Shown: positions 44,726-56,790, counted from the first letter of the stretch. The stretch: 64,000 nucleotides of DNA from Turritopsis dohrnii (GCA_027922465.2 BQMF02000207.1:558001-622000), one strand, 5' to 3'. Notes: generated from the letters alone by a model not told the origin. Program-made: numbers and translations.

Positions 44726-45982
44726 AAAAATGTATTGATTTGCTGAATAATTACCATGATTTAATTACTGCCAAAATGGACCGATTGTCAAGTAAGCCTG
44801 TTACTTAAATAAAAATGTTGCTCCTATCAAGATTCGAACTGAATTTTTGAAAGAACATATTTAGTTTTATAGATTATTTTGAGGGACTGGAAATTAACTG
44901 TGGACATTCATACGACCAATATGGCTGAACAGTTTCCCAATGAAAACATGACACATCATCAAAACTTCATTTGACATCTTTTGTTAAATTTTATGTTTCA
45001 GAGAAGAAAGGAAGCTGAAAATGACCTGCCTCTTTAATTTGCCTAATGTTAGAAACAATTTATAAACGCCCATCACTTATTTAGCGCCCCCTTTGATAAA
45101 GCGCCTGTGGAAAATGTTCATGTTGAGGGTCCAGGGCGCTTATTTGGATCATTATGAGGTACGCATGAGTACTCTAATCACTCACTTTCATTTATGTTCA
45201 AGTTAAATAAGTAATTTTGTTTTCGTGTGACTTGGGCTATTGTTATTCACGTGAATTTTTAATGGCCTTGTAATGAGATTCATGGACTCTGCTAACCCCT
45301 ACAAGCGTTTAGCAAATATAGTTTCATGGAAACAAATCATAAGTTCTTTGTAATACACAGTGGTAGATCTTGAAAGACCTTTAAATATTAACAGTTGTCT
45401 CTTTAAAATCAATCGATTGGTGTATAACAAATGATCGTCAGGCTCAAAACAATAACAGCTAATATATAATTCAACTGATAAGAATATACAGAAAAATTCC
45501 ATGTCGTTTTCATCATTATTTATAAGAACGTCATCGAAAAATATTAAAACAAAATGTGACATACTATGAAGCGCTAAAAGTTAAAGATCTGGTTTTAAGT
45601 TCTTAAGTCAATTTTGCGCATTTATGTGTTTGGCGCTTCAAAGCTGCTTTATTACCAAGATCGCATGAGGTCGTAATAGCTAGTAACGGCTTCGGATTTA
45701 CCACTCATTCTATCGACATCGAGTTGATCAAGTTGAAGCTTTTCTACGGCCAACACCTCAATAATGAGATTATGAAGTTCATTCCTTTACATCTATAACG
45801 TGGGCATTATAATATTAATATGACAAAAGTTCATGATATGCAGTTGTTAGTCCTTTGGTATCCATTTGTAACAGTTCTCCTTTCTCATCATACTGTCATG
45901 TAACATTGCTTTGCCTTCCTTGGGAAAAATTTGACCATTAGGTAAATTTGAACATTAGGTACCGTTGCTTTCATGAAATGTA
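44726..45982. other. Region downstream of the PAN-PA14 gene; no other gene
   Basis: No further recognisable frame. An AATAAA on the minus strand (plus-strand TTTATT at 45647-45652), about 330 bp after the stop of the PAN-PA14 gene, could be its polyadenylation signal. Confidence 0.4.
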
Positions 45983-48848
45983 TCAGTTGATTTGGTAAGC
46001 TTCAATGGGAGAAACGACATTTTGCATTTCAAATGGTTCCAAATACTCATGTGTAAGTAAAAAGATGTCTGTTCTTCCAGGAAGTGTCAACCCCACTTCA
46101 ACACGGTCTTCGTAGATCGATTCTAACAAATTTAGTTCCAAATAATACTTGTGCCCTTTTATCAACGATACAGCGCCAGACTTTTGTGATGGGTGTCTGA
46201 AAAGAAGGCTAGTTGAATTACAAACAGCTGCTTAGAAATGCTCTATTTACAAGCTTCCATGTGTTGGAGAGTCGTTCTCTTCAGCGTAAATTTCCGCACA
46301 AAAAACAGCACTGCGATTGTTATTAAGTTTTCGACATTCAGCTATTTTAACCGTCCATTGACGAGCTAACCACAAAATTAAAACTCGTTTTTGTTTGCGA
46401 GTAATTTTACATCGAATGGAAAGGAGCTTAAAGATTAAATACTATATCGAAACATTGCCACAATATCAAGAATAATACAAGTACTACTTAAACACTCTAC
46501 TATACAAACTATATAAAGATGACTTACGCAGTCCAGTCGTATTGACCCCGCACGTAATCCTGCTCTACTATTTTAGTTTTTTCCTCAATTGTGGAACCAA
46601 TGAAAAGATCACATGCGTCATCACAAGCCAAGTAGAAGTAATGATCTCCAGTTTCTGTAGGTACAAAATATACTTGCATCATTACACCATATGAGTCTGC
46701 AACATTTATACCGTATTCCATTTTGCCACTGTATGAGATGCTTGTTGGTGAATTTGGATATCTTGGATCGTTTTTAAGATGAGCTAAATTGATATTTGGT
46801 ACGTTAACATTACTGAAATAAGAGACTTTCGCCAAACCTACAAAACAACAAAACAAATATTTTCATAAGGTTTTTACAAAAAACGATAAAATAATAGTGG
46901 CCCCAATACAATTAAGGCAATCTGTTTCTAGTACTTATAACTCCCCGATTGGTAATAGAGAAAATAGTTGTAATTCATGAACAAGCTATATACCTATGCA
47001 TGTATATCCATTAGTTCCACAAGAATCGTAACACCACTGTTCGTCACAAGGCTGTAACGTCTTACATTGCGGTCCAACCTGGTTAATAACGATTGATCAT
47101 ATAGTTTAGATCGAAGTGCACGTTTGATTTTATTAGGGAGATTCATAAAAATACGAGCCTTTTACACGAAAAAAATGAATTCCTTGTGAGAATCTTTTTT
47201 GAAACTGTGCAATAAAAAAGTTACTTCAGAGATTTAAAGCCTTTTCTTGTATAAACATCAGTACTTAGCATGCTTATTTCGCGAACAACATTGTGTAACA
47301 AGTGGTTAGCTAAATGTTCGTCCTTTTATAGTCACTACTGGAACGGTATCTTAGCGTAGCATATCATGTCCCACATTTCTGCAGGAGAATGTCCATTAAG
47401 GAAACCGTAAAAGATCGTGTAAGCTCAGATGTGAAAGGAAAGATGTTTGTTACCAGTTAACGTCAACATGCATACGTTCGGGTCTGTTCTTTTATTAATT
47501 AAATGTCGGACGGAAAAATCGATAACTCTGATGGCAATGGAAAATTACTGATAAGAAAATAACTGATGCTTTATGCGTTAATGAGTCGGTTACAGGTTCA
47601 TTTTGTTTGACTAAATTAAAAAACGCAATACCTATTACAGGGGAAAAAACATTTAGAGATTTAGTTTAATGTTGGTTGGAATCGATAAAATTACCATTTT
47701 AAATCTTCAGAATCCAAACTTGATTTGGGACGTAGTTAGAAGAAAGGAGGAGTATATACTGTATTTTGAACAATAATTCAGATTTTTTAAGTTTGCCGAT
47801 GCCCGGGTCTATCAAGTTAAAATAATAACATTATGTCGGACGGAATGTCTAAAACATTTATCGGAGGAATACTTTTTTTGGCTTCAAATTCTATCAAAAA
47901 TGTGATTAATCGTTACAGCAGATTAATATACAGTAGATTGAGCCAAATTTCAAGAAACCAGTCTAGTCGCTTTGAAGAATTAGACATTTTCAAGGTAAGT
48001 GATGACCAATTTTCAAACAAGCCCGTTTGGTAGCGTAAAGAGTTTCTGCAGAAATTATCTTTAAATGAGATTCTTCCGAAATCACAATGAGAACCATTTC
48101 ATTTGAACTTCGGTTTATAAAACTTTACCACGATTTTATCTAAAGTTTGGCAGATAATTTTTAAAAACTTCGGCGTTTTAGCGTTTTTCGTTATGTATCA
48201 TTGAAGATGATTATTATTTAGGTGTTCATAATTATTTTGGTAATTGATTGTAAGATCTTAAAAAACCATTCCTTTAAATACCAAAATTCGGGTGTGTGTG
48301 ATCATCACAAGAGTATACAACATGTGTCATTGTGAAAACAATACATTGTGTGTTGCAAATCTATTAAGCCTATAATCTTTTATGGAAAGTAACTAGTTTT
48401 GAATCTTCTTTGGAAACCTACAATGGAAAGGTATCTATATAAATTCTCTCGTTTGCCAGTAATTGTTTTTCACGGTAATAAAACATTCAAAGCTATTGTA
48501 TTATTTTTGCAGGAAAAAACTTCTTACAAGCGCTTTGTCAAACTCAGTAGAGATAAACTGCCAATCTGCATCAGTTACTTCGGTTGAATCACTATAAGCC
48601 ACAAGTTCACATTCACTATCATCAAGTTTGTGATTCACATAAGCACATCTATCGTCAGCTACACAATGTAAACAGCATCTTGTTTTATCAACATCATCGA
48701 TCGTTTTTATTACTTCGCCATTTTTTCGATGACCAGTGTTTATCAAACTGAAGTTACCATGTCTTCTGCAAGGAAGTCTTATGATGTATCCATCAATGAT
48801 TTCAATCACAAATGGCACAATTATGAAAAACATGCAAAATTTAAGCAT
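45983..48848 (-). CDS. Secreted PAN/Apple + Cys-rich + PA14 protein, four exons
   Basis: Exons 48528-48848, 46994-47078, 46528-46837 and 45983-46196 join in matching phases (0, 1, 2) with donors GTAAGA, GTATAT, GTAAGT and AG acceptors; total 930 nt, 309 residues. Exon 1 has a signal peptide (MLKFCMFFIIVPFVIEIIDG) and a PAN/Apple-like module (RCCLHCVADDRCAYVNHKL; ECELVAYSD). Exon 2 is a five-Cys stretch (QCKTLQPCDEQWCYDSCG). Exons 3-4 form a PA14-type beta-sandwich (GINVADSYGVMMQVYFVP; HYFYLACDDACDLFIGS; KGHKYYLELNLLES; EVGLTLPG). PA14 and PAN modules bind carbohydrate or protein ligands, so an extracellular recognition or matrix role is likely (inference). No membrane segment follows. It is the only intact multi-exon host gene here. 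Confidence 0.85.
47833..47994 (+). CDS. Tentative first exon in the intron of the PAN-PA14 gene
   Basis: ATG followed by 54 open codons (MSDGMSKTFIGGILFLASNS, then Arg/Ser-rich) ends at a perfect donor CAAG|GTAAGT in phase 0. A similar start (ATGTCGGACGG, MSDGKIDNSDG) lies at 47503. No second exon identified. It could be a nested gene on the opposite strand or a chance frame. Confidence 0.25.
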
Positions 48849-48984
48849 AATTTTTTTTTGTTTTATCCTAATAACACAAACATTCCAATATTTTCAACAG
48901 TATGTATGGAAATCCATTTGATGCTATTCATTTAAAATTTATATTGATACTTGAATCAAACGCCATGATCCTAAATTAATAATT

Positions 48985-49800
48985 GTTTCGAAGGTCGTTA
49001 TTTAATCTGTATAAAGACGTTCCAAAAACGTCGTAAAATCATCACTCACATGACCAATAAACAGAATTCGATACGAATGTAAATTCTATATATATGTATG
49101 TTAGTATTACTCGATTTATACTGCTTAATGACTGCAGAATGACATTTGATAATTTTTATCAGGTCCCAAATTGATCATAAAAGGATCCCAATTGCGACGT
49201 CCCATTTTCAGACGTCTCTACGACGTCGCAAAAAGACCTGAAAACCAAACGACCATTTTACGATTAAATTTAGACGTCTCAAAGATGTCTTGTGCATGTC
49301 TTGTGCCATTTTTAGTATCAGAACTTGAATGAAAATTTATATTGATACTTGAATCAAACGCCATGTACAAACTGTTAGTATGGTTAATCCAATTGCTGCA
49401 GATAAATTTTATTTATGAAGAAAGTTTTAAAGTCTGTTTAAAAACAGTGTGAAAATTTTCCATTAAATATATATACTTTTGAAATCGTCAAAGAATAAGG
49501 TTTCCAATGATATATAAATCAAATATATTTGACTTTTGTATGAAAAGTTTGTTTTTTTCATCTTCTGTTTTCTTCATTTTCTTTTTCTTTTTTTGGGTTT
49601 TTTATTTTTGTAGAATATTATGCTTTTTAATTTCTATCCAGCTATACCAAATTTGTTAAAATTGATTCAATATTGATCAAATGACAAGCAAATCTTAAAA
49701 GTGTGCACACTATTTTTAAACAGACTTTAACAATTCATTCATAAGTAAAATTTATCTCTACGACGTCTTTACGACGTCTATGTGGCCGCTGGGTTATAGA
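48985..49800. repeat. GACGTC-rich repeat, copy 2
   Basis: Words such as AAAAACGTCGTAAAATCATC, CAATTGCGACGTCC, CTCTACGACGTCGC and the end CTCTACGACGTC, TTACGACGTCTATGTGGCCG. A TTAA-type MITE (49431-49726) is inserted in it. Inverse complement of part of copy 1. Confidence 0.5.
49431..49726. mobile_element. TTAA MITE family J, complete copy
   Basis: AGTCTGTTTAAAAACAGTGT at the left and the inverse CACACTATTTTTAAACAGAC-T at the right, with TTAA on both sides (49427-49430; 49727-49730). The interior is a TTTCTTC-rich tract. Two further copies lie at 60445 and 63190. Non-coding; piggyBac- or Kolobok-like by TTAA. Confidence 0.8.
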
Positions 49801-51143
49801 TTTTCTGGGAATGACCGCTAGCCATAAATGTTTCAATGGAAACGTTTCAATCGGCGCCATGTTTCGGTTAGCTCACAAAGTATTCATGACTTGATGAATA
49901 AAGCTATAAAAAAGGTCTACTGTTTTGATGTCTCAGTGATTTAGACGTTAGAAAATATCAAAGCCATTTTTTTCTGCACACACACATTCTCCCTGTCAGC
50001 ATAAAGTTTATCATATGCACGAAACATGCAAATCATTTCCCATGAATAATAACAAGCTTGCTAAAAGAATTCAAAAAGGGTATATAAATCTCTAAAAGGA
50101 CCTATATTATGAATAAAATTTTACAATGTTACAAACCCAAAATATCCTGTTGTAATCTTGAACAAGTTTCATTTAATATAAAATTTTCATACGATTAAAT
50201 ATTGGTTAATGGAGCCCATCCCCTTCATAATGGAACCCTGTGTTCCTCTGTGACGTTTAAGCAATTTTCGCAGGTCTTTAAATTACATCGGGAATCTCTC
50301 AAAACTGCTTGCGTTAAATTGTTTACATTCCGGTCCTTAAATTATACTTTTGAAACAATTTGCACGAGGACTATTATGCAATTCACGAAAAGGAATGGAA
50401 GAAAGAAGAGCATGGATGTTGATGAAGGTAAAAAATTATTTCTTTTCTTTTCTTTAATGTTACTTTAAAACATATTTTACTTGTGAAATACGTAGCATAT
50501 CATTCTATGTTGAAATAAGAACAAAAACTAAGCTTTGGAAAATTCTAACTAATGTTAAATTTATATTGGTTGATGATATTTGTCAAAGAAAAATCTAATC
50601 TGAACGTTGATCCTAAACGCAATAACCAGCAATAACTAGCAGTGAGATGATATTTTCTCAGGCTTGAAAACCTGTAGATAGAATATTTGGTTTAGCTCTG
50701 AAAGACAAAATTTCCAAATTTAAGAAGAGAAAACTTTAGAATGAAAACACGAAAATCTATATATACATGTACTAATTATATAATATCAGTTTGCAGGCTA
50801 TATATTCTTTATACTGTGTGTCTTATTTTACACAAATCTCCAAGAAAATTTTCTATCATTTGTCAAAAGTCTTCCACTGACATAAATGGAAATGGAACAT
50901 ATATACATAACTTTATAACTTTATACATAACTTTCTGAAATGAGTTTCATATGTTAGAGTAATTCAGTATAGATCTATTATGATTTATGAACAAGCCAAA
51001 CTTAGTTAGAAAAAAAACAGAAACACAATTAGTTAATGGGAACAACAAGGAGATATTCATTTCAACAAAAACACATTGAACAACCTCATCAGCTTGGTTT
51101 AATCAGAATAATTTCATTTTGCTATCACTTAATCATCTTTTAC
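49801..51143. other. No gene recognised
   Basis: AT-rich. A frame around 50202-50430 ends GGAAGAAAGAAGAGCATGGA, TGTTGATGAAG and a weak GTAAAA donor; it might be a 5' exon, but I see no domain or partner exon. Confidence 0.4.
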
Positions 51144-51350
51144 TAGCCGCCAAGGCCTAGATTGTGTCACCCAAACAGTTTTCAAAAAAATACAATTAAG
51201 GAATCGGCAATGGAAAGTGTACCCATGTTGTTTACAGGTATGAAATATAGAAAGTAATGAGTTTACAGGTGTTCGAAACTGGGTGGAGAAGACGCTGTTT
51301 GCTGTCATGTTAGAGAGAGATGCTACACTAGAAATGTAGTCTACCAACAG
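51144..51350 (-). mobile_element. Rearranged Helitron-like fragment
   Basis: CTAGCCGCCAAGGCCTAGAT, GGAATCGGCAATGGAAAGTG and ACCCATGTTG are the type A 3' end. It then switches to TTTACAGGTATGAAATATAG and AAAGTAATGAG, the complement of the interior of the large copies (around 30825). An internally rearranged copy. Confidence 0.55.
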
Positions 51351-51776
51351 GTATTACGAATATTTTTAATTGCCAATAACATACATACAATTGATATTAA
51401 AGATTTTAAATTGAAACTTTACGCAAGGTGAATGAGGAGGCATTACATTAGATTACCTGGAAATTGCATTGGTATACATTGAATTGAATATATTGAGTAA
51501 ATTGAATTGATGATGAGTCTAGCATTAGATTAGATTACTTAGAAATTGGATAAGTTAATAGATATGCCAAATGATTAGCATATAGTATCAGATTAGATTA
51601 CTTTAGAGTAGATTGAAGGTTGAACAGATTAAGGCTCTGATACACCTATGAATTTTTCTATCGAAAGATTTAAAATTTATCTTTCTGAAATGCTTTCAAT
51701 TAATTAAAATTTTTCTTTAAAAAAGTTACTTTTTTATTAAATACTTGCTGTTTCTGGTACATGTTTGAAAGCCTAA

Positions 51777-52895
51777 TTTTGCTGATGATACTAATCTGTT
51801 AAAAACCAGTGTCTCTTTAAAAGAACTTGCCAAACGAATGGATTTGGACTTAAGGTACCTTAGGCATTGGTCCAATGTCAACAAGATACCCTTAAATGCT
51901 ATTAAGACTGAATGTATCGTCTTCAGACATGTTCGAAGAAAGACGTTTGACTATAGTTTACGTATCAATGGAAAAAGGCTTTACCCTAGTTCCTCCATCA
52001 GATACCTTGAAATCTTACTAGATGCTGACTTAAGCTGGAAGTCTCAGATCAATGATGTTGCAATTAAGCTCAAGAGAGTCAATGGAGCCTTAGCTAAACT
52101 TCGTATTTTTTCCCGTCTTCAGTTCTGCTCCTTGTTTATTTTGCGATTTTTCACTCACACTTGCAGTATCGCTGCCAAATTTGGGGTCAGCCAAACTCTA
52201 CTTTTATCAACCGTATATGTGTCCTCCTAAACTGTGCTATGAGAATCATGGCCTTTAAAATGCCTGGCTACTCTGCCAAAACTCTATATGCAAAGATTGG
52301 TGTACTTCGGTTTTCTGATATGGTTCATTTGCAGAATATCGTTCTCCGGCACCAGCTATGCCATAATGAAGCGCTTCCCGTATTTTATAAAACTTTTGCT
52401 TTTGATTTCACCCATCCCCATCATACTCGTGCACAAAGTTCTGGTTTGTTGGATTTTCCTACTGTACAATCAACCTGCTTTGGCAAAAATTCTGTGAGGT
52501 TCAATGCTGTCCCCTCATGGAATTCCATTTGATCTCTCTTCCCTTTCAAATTAACGGAACTAGAGAGAGTTTGATGTGACCTTAAGAAATATTTCAAAGC
52601 CTCTTATTCTGATTGATCTCCGACATTTCTCAATGAACGTTTATCTTTACTGATATGTTGTCTTGTCCTGTGCGTCCTGTGATGCCACTATTGTGTCGTG
52701 AGTCTGGGTGGCCATTGCCTCGCATTTAGCTTTCGCTATTAGCAATGGTCTCCCTGTAACACCATTTACCTTGTTATTACTATTTATTCTAGCTATTCTT
52801 TCTTCATTGGTTATTTTATTTATTACTATTATTCATTCATTTCCTTTAATTTTGTACTTTGGTATCACAGAAAAAAGTTATGTTATGTTATCTTA
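51777..52895 (+). pseudogene. LINE RT fragment with 3' tail
   Basis: Starts inside the RT domain at FADDTNLLKTSVSLKELAK, continues HWSNVNKIPLNAIKTECIVF, SSIRYLEILLDADLSWKSQI and, after a frameshift near 52165, MQYRCQIWGQPNSTFINRIC, NCAMRIMAFKMPGYSAKTLY and FGKNSVRF. The coding part ends at about 52530; a pyrimidine-rich 3' UTR and a TTATG-type tail end near 52895. Truncated upstream of the FADD motif. APE-type LINE (CR1/L2/Jockey-like). Confidence 0.8.
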
Positions 52896-52896
52896 T

Positions 52897-53038
52897 CTTA
52901 GAAACGTTGCTTCCCTGTATCCTTTCTATAAATACTTTCATGGGCAAAGCTCGGATGACTTGCATCAACTGACCCCTTCTCCTAAGACTTTCTCTCGAAA
53001 CACTCGTCACTCTTTGAATTCTCATCTTTTGACTGTTT
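52897..53038 (+). pseudogene. Second LINE, C-terminal fragment, left half
   Basis: RNVASLYPFYKYFHGQSSDD, LTPSPKTFSRNTRHSLNSH and LLTV is the C-terminal end of another LINE family. It breaks exactly where the TIR element begins and continues at 56641. Confidence 0.75.
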
Positions 53039-53213
53039 CCACCAAGCACCATGACGTCCTTATGACGTCATAATCAAGTTGGATGATGACCTTGTATGAC
53101 GTCATGAGAAGGTCATCATAACGTCATATTTGCAACAAAAAGCGTCAGATCCATGACGTCGCAAGGACGTCATCAAGTAACCTCCTTATAACCTAGCTGT
53201 TTCACTGCAAGTC

Positions 53214-53482
53214 TTCTGCGACGTCACTGCGACGTCACTGAGACGTGATATGACCACGTCCTGACATTATTATTACGATTGAAAATTTGCTTAATCACGA
53301 TGGAAAGCACATATTTTGACCTTATCGAAGTTTGGAAATAAAGAGAGATTCTTCTACGACGTCACTATAACGTAACTGAGACATCATACGACCAGTCCAG
53401 ACATTTTTATTACGATTGAAAACGTGCGTGCTTAACCATGATGGAAGGCACGGATTTTGACCTTACGGAAGTGATGGGAATA
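53214..53482. repeat. Direct repeat, about 135 bp x 2
   Basis: TCTTCTGCGACGTCACTGCG...TGACCTTATCGAAG and TCTTCTACGACGTCACTATA...TGACCTTACGGAAG share ATTATTACGATTGAAAA and ATGATGGAAGGCAC-like words. Part of the left arm of the TIR element. Confidence 0.8.
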
Positions 53483-54495
53483 AATAAATGCATGTTTTCA
53501 GCTTAAACGTCTTCTAAATAAATAAACTCTTAAATATATAGACTTAAAAAATACAGCACAAGAAAACTGTTTCTTTCAATTTATTTCTTTTTCAACCGTT
53601 CAGGGGTATGTTCTAAAACGTCAATTATCGTTTTGTTTACAGAAGCTTTTTTAACCACTGGCATAAATCTCACAGCTTACACATGCACTATCATACAACG
53701 TACTACTGTTATAATAAAAAATCATCTCATATAATGTAAGGAGAGCGAAGTGTCAATTGCACTAATAGTGATCCCTATAGGACAAAAAGGAAAGAAGTGA
53801 TAAGCAACACCAGAGATCATGAAAAACGCGCGCACGGACCGAATCAATGGACCTTAGGAAAGCTGAAAAAAACAAAGCAAATATAAAGGACATAAAGTGC
53901 AAACCAACGTTTCGCACGTGAAAACAAACTTTTACTTGTTTGGTAAAATACATTACATTGCTATTATTTTATAATCCATATTTTTTTACTTTGCGTATAA
54001 ACATATACTCTGTTTTGTACAGAAAAGGTAAAACAACTGTTGTCAGAAAAAACTACATTTTTACTTTTATAGAAAACATCGTACTAACTATTTCGGCACT
54101 TTCTCGAGACATTTTATTTCTTTATGCGCTTGCCAATATTATTTCTGGATCGTCGATATCATATCGCGCATTCTACGCTTGGCGACGAGACATCTACAAG
54201 ACAAACTTCGCTCTACCTCGTCCAAAACCTTGGTCCCATATTAGGATTTAAATCCCGCTACGAATTTCGTTTTCCAAACGTCGTTCTATCTGGAACTTTT
54301 ATCCGGCTCTGACAGTTTCATGGGATACGCGGACTGTATTAGCAAACTGATTTTACGTTTTTGTGTCCTAAGTACGACCATTAGGTCCTGTTTTGGTCGT
54401 CTTTTCGTCACCTTGGTGAGGTCATATTAAATGACTTTAAATGACGTCATGAAAAAGTCATAAAGTGTAAACACGGGAAAGACTTTATACGAGAA

Positions 54496-56368
54496 ATGAC
54501 TCGACTTATTTTAGTATGGTGTTCAAAATCTCACGACAGAGATGTTTCTTTGAAGGCGTTGATGGTAATGCCATCTCTACTACTGTTAAGAACTTCTAAA
54601 AGTGCGAAAACACATGAAAATAAACAACATTTGGAGAGACGGTTGAAATTATGGAAAGAGCACAAAATAGACGAACTACTACCATCTTCCAGCTAGATTG
54701 TTTATTGTTGGCGGACATGAGTTGAAATCAGAAGAGGGCACCACGCAAGGTGATCCAGTAGCTATGGGTATATACGCACTTGGATTGATGCCACTACTGA
54801 GTTCAGTTATGTCTGAATTTGATACGAATCAGCTGAAACAGATTGCCTTTGCTGACGACTTGACGGGGATTGGAAAACTAACAGATCTGAAGACTTGGTG
54901 GAATCTAATCAAGAAATATGGTTCGTTCATTGGCTATGAAGTTAATGACAGAAAATCACTGCTGATTGTGAAGGATGAATACTTGGACAGAGCGAAGGAA
55001 CTTTTTGTGACTCTGAGATCCCTATAACGTCTCACGGTAATCGCCATCTTGGTGCTGTAATTAGAAACGAGGGAGAAGTACATTATTAACAAAGCGAACT
55101 TGTGGTTAGAACAGCTAGATAATCTTATTGCTGTTGCAAGAACGCAACCACATACTGCTTATTGTGTGTTTGTTCACTGTTTGAAGCACAAATATATTTT
55201 CATAATGCGAACGGTTCCCAACATCTCCAAGCTTCTTGAGAAATTGGACAACAAGATCAACGCGTTCATTCGGGTTATTCTGAACGGCTATGAATTTAAT
55301 GATGACGAAAGATTGCTGTATTCTCTTCCAGCTAAATACGGTGGCTTGGGAATTCTAACACCATCGCAGCATGCACATGATGAATACAAAAATTCAATAA
55401 AAATCACGGATCATACGAAGACGTGTATTTTTGAAAACGCAACTGTATACGATCACAATGCTGAAAAAATAATCTCCACAGCGAAGAATAAAGTCAAAAG
55501 AGAAAAAAGAGAGCGATATGAAGCTCAATTGCAACTCCTGAAACAAAGATTCACCTCCGACACACTCAAAAAGAAAGCTCTCGAAGCATCCTTAGAGAGT
55601 GGGGCTTCAATATGGCTGACAGCAATACCATTGAAAGAATATGGCTTTGCATTAGACAAACAATCATTTTGGGATGCCCTACGCATAAGATATGCCATTC
55701 CGTTGAAGAGAATGCCAACAACCTGTGTATGTTCTGCTCCATTTGATATTGAACATGCTTTCTCCTGTCCTCGTGGTGGATTCATCATCAACAGACACAA
55801 CGAGCTAAGAAACTGTACTGCGGAGATAATAAATGAAGTGTGCAGTGAGGTTGCTATCGAGCCACAACTACAACCTCTGACCGGTGAGACATTCAATTTG
55901 AAAAGTGCATTGAAAACCAATGATGCAAGGGCAGATGTTGCAGCTAGAGGCTTTTAGATTAAAGTACAGATGGCATACGCTGACGTAAGGGTTTTCAACC
56001 CATTGGCCAAATGTCACAAAAATCTAAGTCTCCAGGCTTCACACAAGAAAAACAAAACTGAAAAGAAAAGAAAATATAACGAACGTATCATCAATGTCGA
56101 ACATGGATCCTTCACACCATTAGTGTTTTCGCGCTACGGTGGAATGTCAAGAGAATGCGCACGCTTTTATTCTCACACAGCAGATCTGATTGGTGAAAAG
56201 CGAAAATTAGCAAAATCAATAGTTAGTGCATGGATAAAGACAAAGTTAAACTTTTGTCTAATACGTTCGATGCTGCTTTGTGTGAGAGGAACAAGATCCC
56301 TATTCGAAAGAAATCACAGCCATGATGAAGACATCAAGTTGGCTGTGTTTGAAAGTAGTGTTATATAA
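54496..56368 (+). pseudogene. Reverse transcriptase with CCHC and PD-(D/E)XK-like endonuclease, broken
   Basis: 54496-54690 encodes KALMVMPSLLLLRTSK and HLERRLKLWKEHKIDELL. An internal deletion then removes the first RT motifs. 54698 on: FIVGGHELKSEEGTTQGDPV, AFADDLTGIG (RT motifs), a frameshifted SHGNRHLGAVIRN stretch, PAKYGGLGILTPSQHAHDEY, ASIWLTAIPLKEYGFALDK, then CVCSAPFDIEHAFSCPRGG...RHN, an R2-like C-C-H-C motif, and DARADVAARGF followed by TAG (Trp expected), then YADVRVFNP, a PD-(D/E)XK-like core, and NVEHGSFTPLVFSRYGGMSR. I recall this family as common in marine invertebrate genomes. The C-terminal layout resembles LINEs with a restriction-like endonuclease. Two or more frameshifts, one stop, one deletion: dead copy. 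Confidence 0.8.
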
Positions 56369-56640
56369 TTTATCGTCGTTTATTGTAGTAGTATATTGTA
56401 GTTTGTTCGCATATATTATGTGATAAAAAAATGTACGTTATATTATTGAATATAAATAAGACTTTATTAGAACAATCTCAGGGACTGAAGAATTTGTTTG
56501 AAATAAAGAATGTTCAAATTAAACGGCATTCGAATTAACGGATGTGTATTGTATTTTTTGAAATTGTAAAGTAGTCATATGACTTCCTGACCAGATTAAG
56601 ACGTCGTGGTGACGATATAATGACGTCATGTGTTTGGTGG

Positions 56641-56790
56641 CTTCAGGTCCCAACATGCCATAAGAATTTTTTTCCTCTGACTGCTCGCTTCTGGACCTCT
56701 ATCCCTCATAGTTATTTTCCTGCTGAGTATGATCTGCAATCTTTGAAATCCAAGATTAACCGCCACATTGCTCAGTCTTTATAACTCTTC
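56641..56790 (+). pseudogene. Second LINE, C-terminal fragment, right half
   Basis: VPTCHKNFFPLTARFWTSIP, HSYFPAEYDLQSLKSKINRH and IAQSL then TAA. It completes the C terminus left open at 53038. A short 3' UTR with a TTTCTCATC tandem follows. Confidence 0.75.

Larger units (their letters stand above)
53039..56640. mobile_element. 3.6-kb TIR element carrying an RT/endonuclease gene
   Basis: Left CCACCAAGCACCATGACGTC and right (inverted) CCACCAAACACATGACGTCA. Both sides are flanked by the two halves of one LINE C terminus, which fixes the boundaries. The arms are rich in TGACGTCA/GACGTC. Inside lie a 2-unit direct repeat and a broken gene with RT, a CCHC motif and a PD-(D/E)XK-like end. Whether the RT gene is native to the element or inserted later is not settled. 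No clear target duplication. Confidence 0.65.

Noticed and set aside
53940..54251. 103-codon frame inside the 3.6-kb TIR element
   Set aside because: AT-driven composition and no recognisable domain; treated as chance.
54370..54480. Possible second right end of the 3.6-kb TIR element
   Set aside because: GACGTC-rich, but it lacks the CCACCAA terminus, and the interrupted LINE resumes only at 56641.
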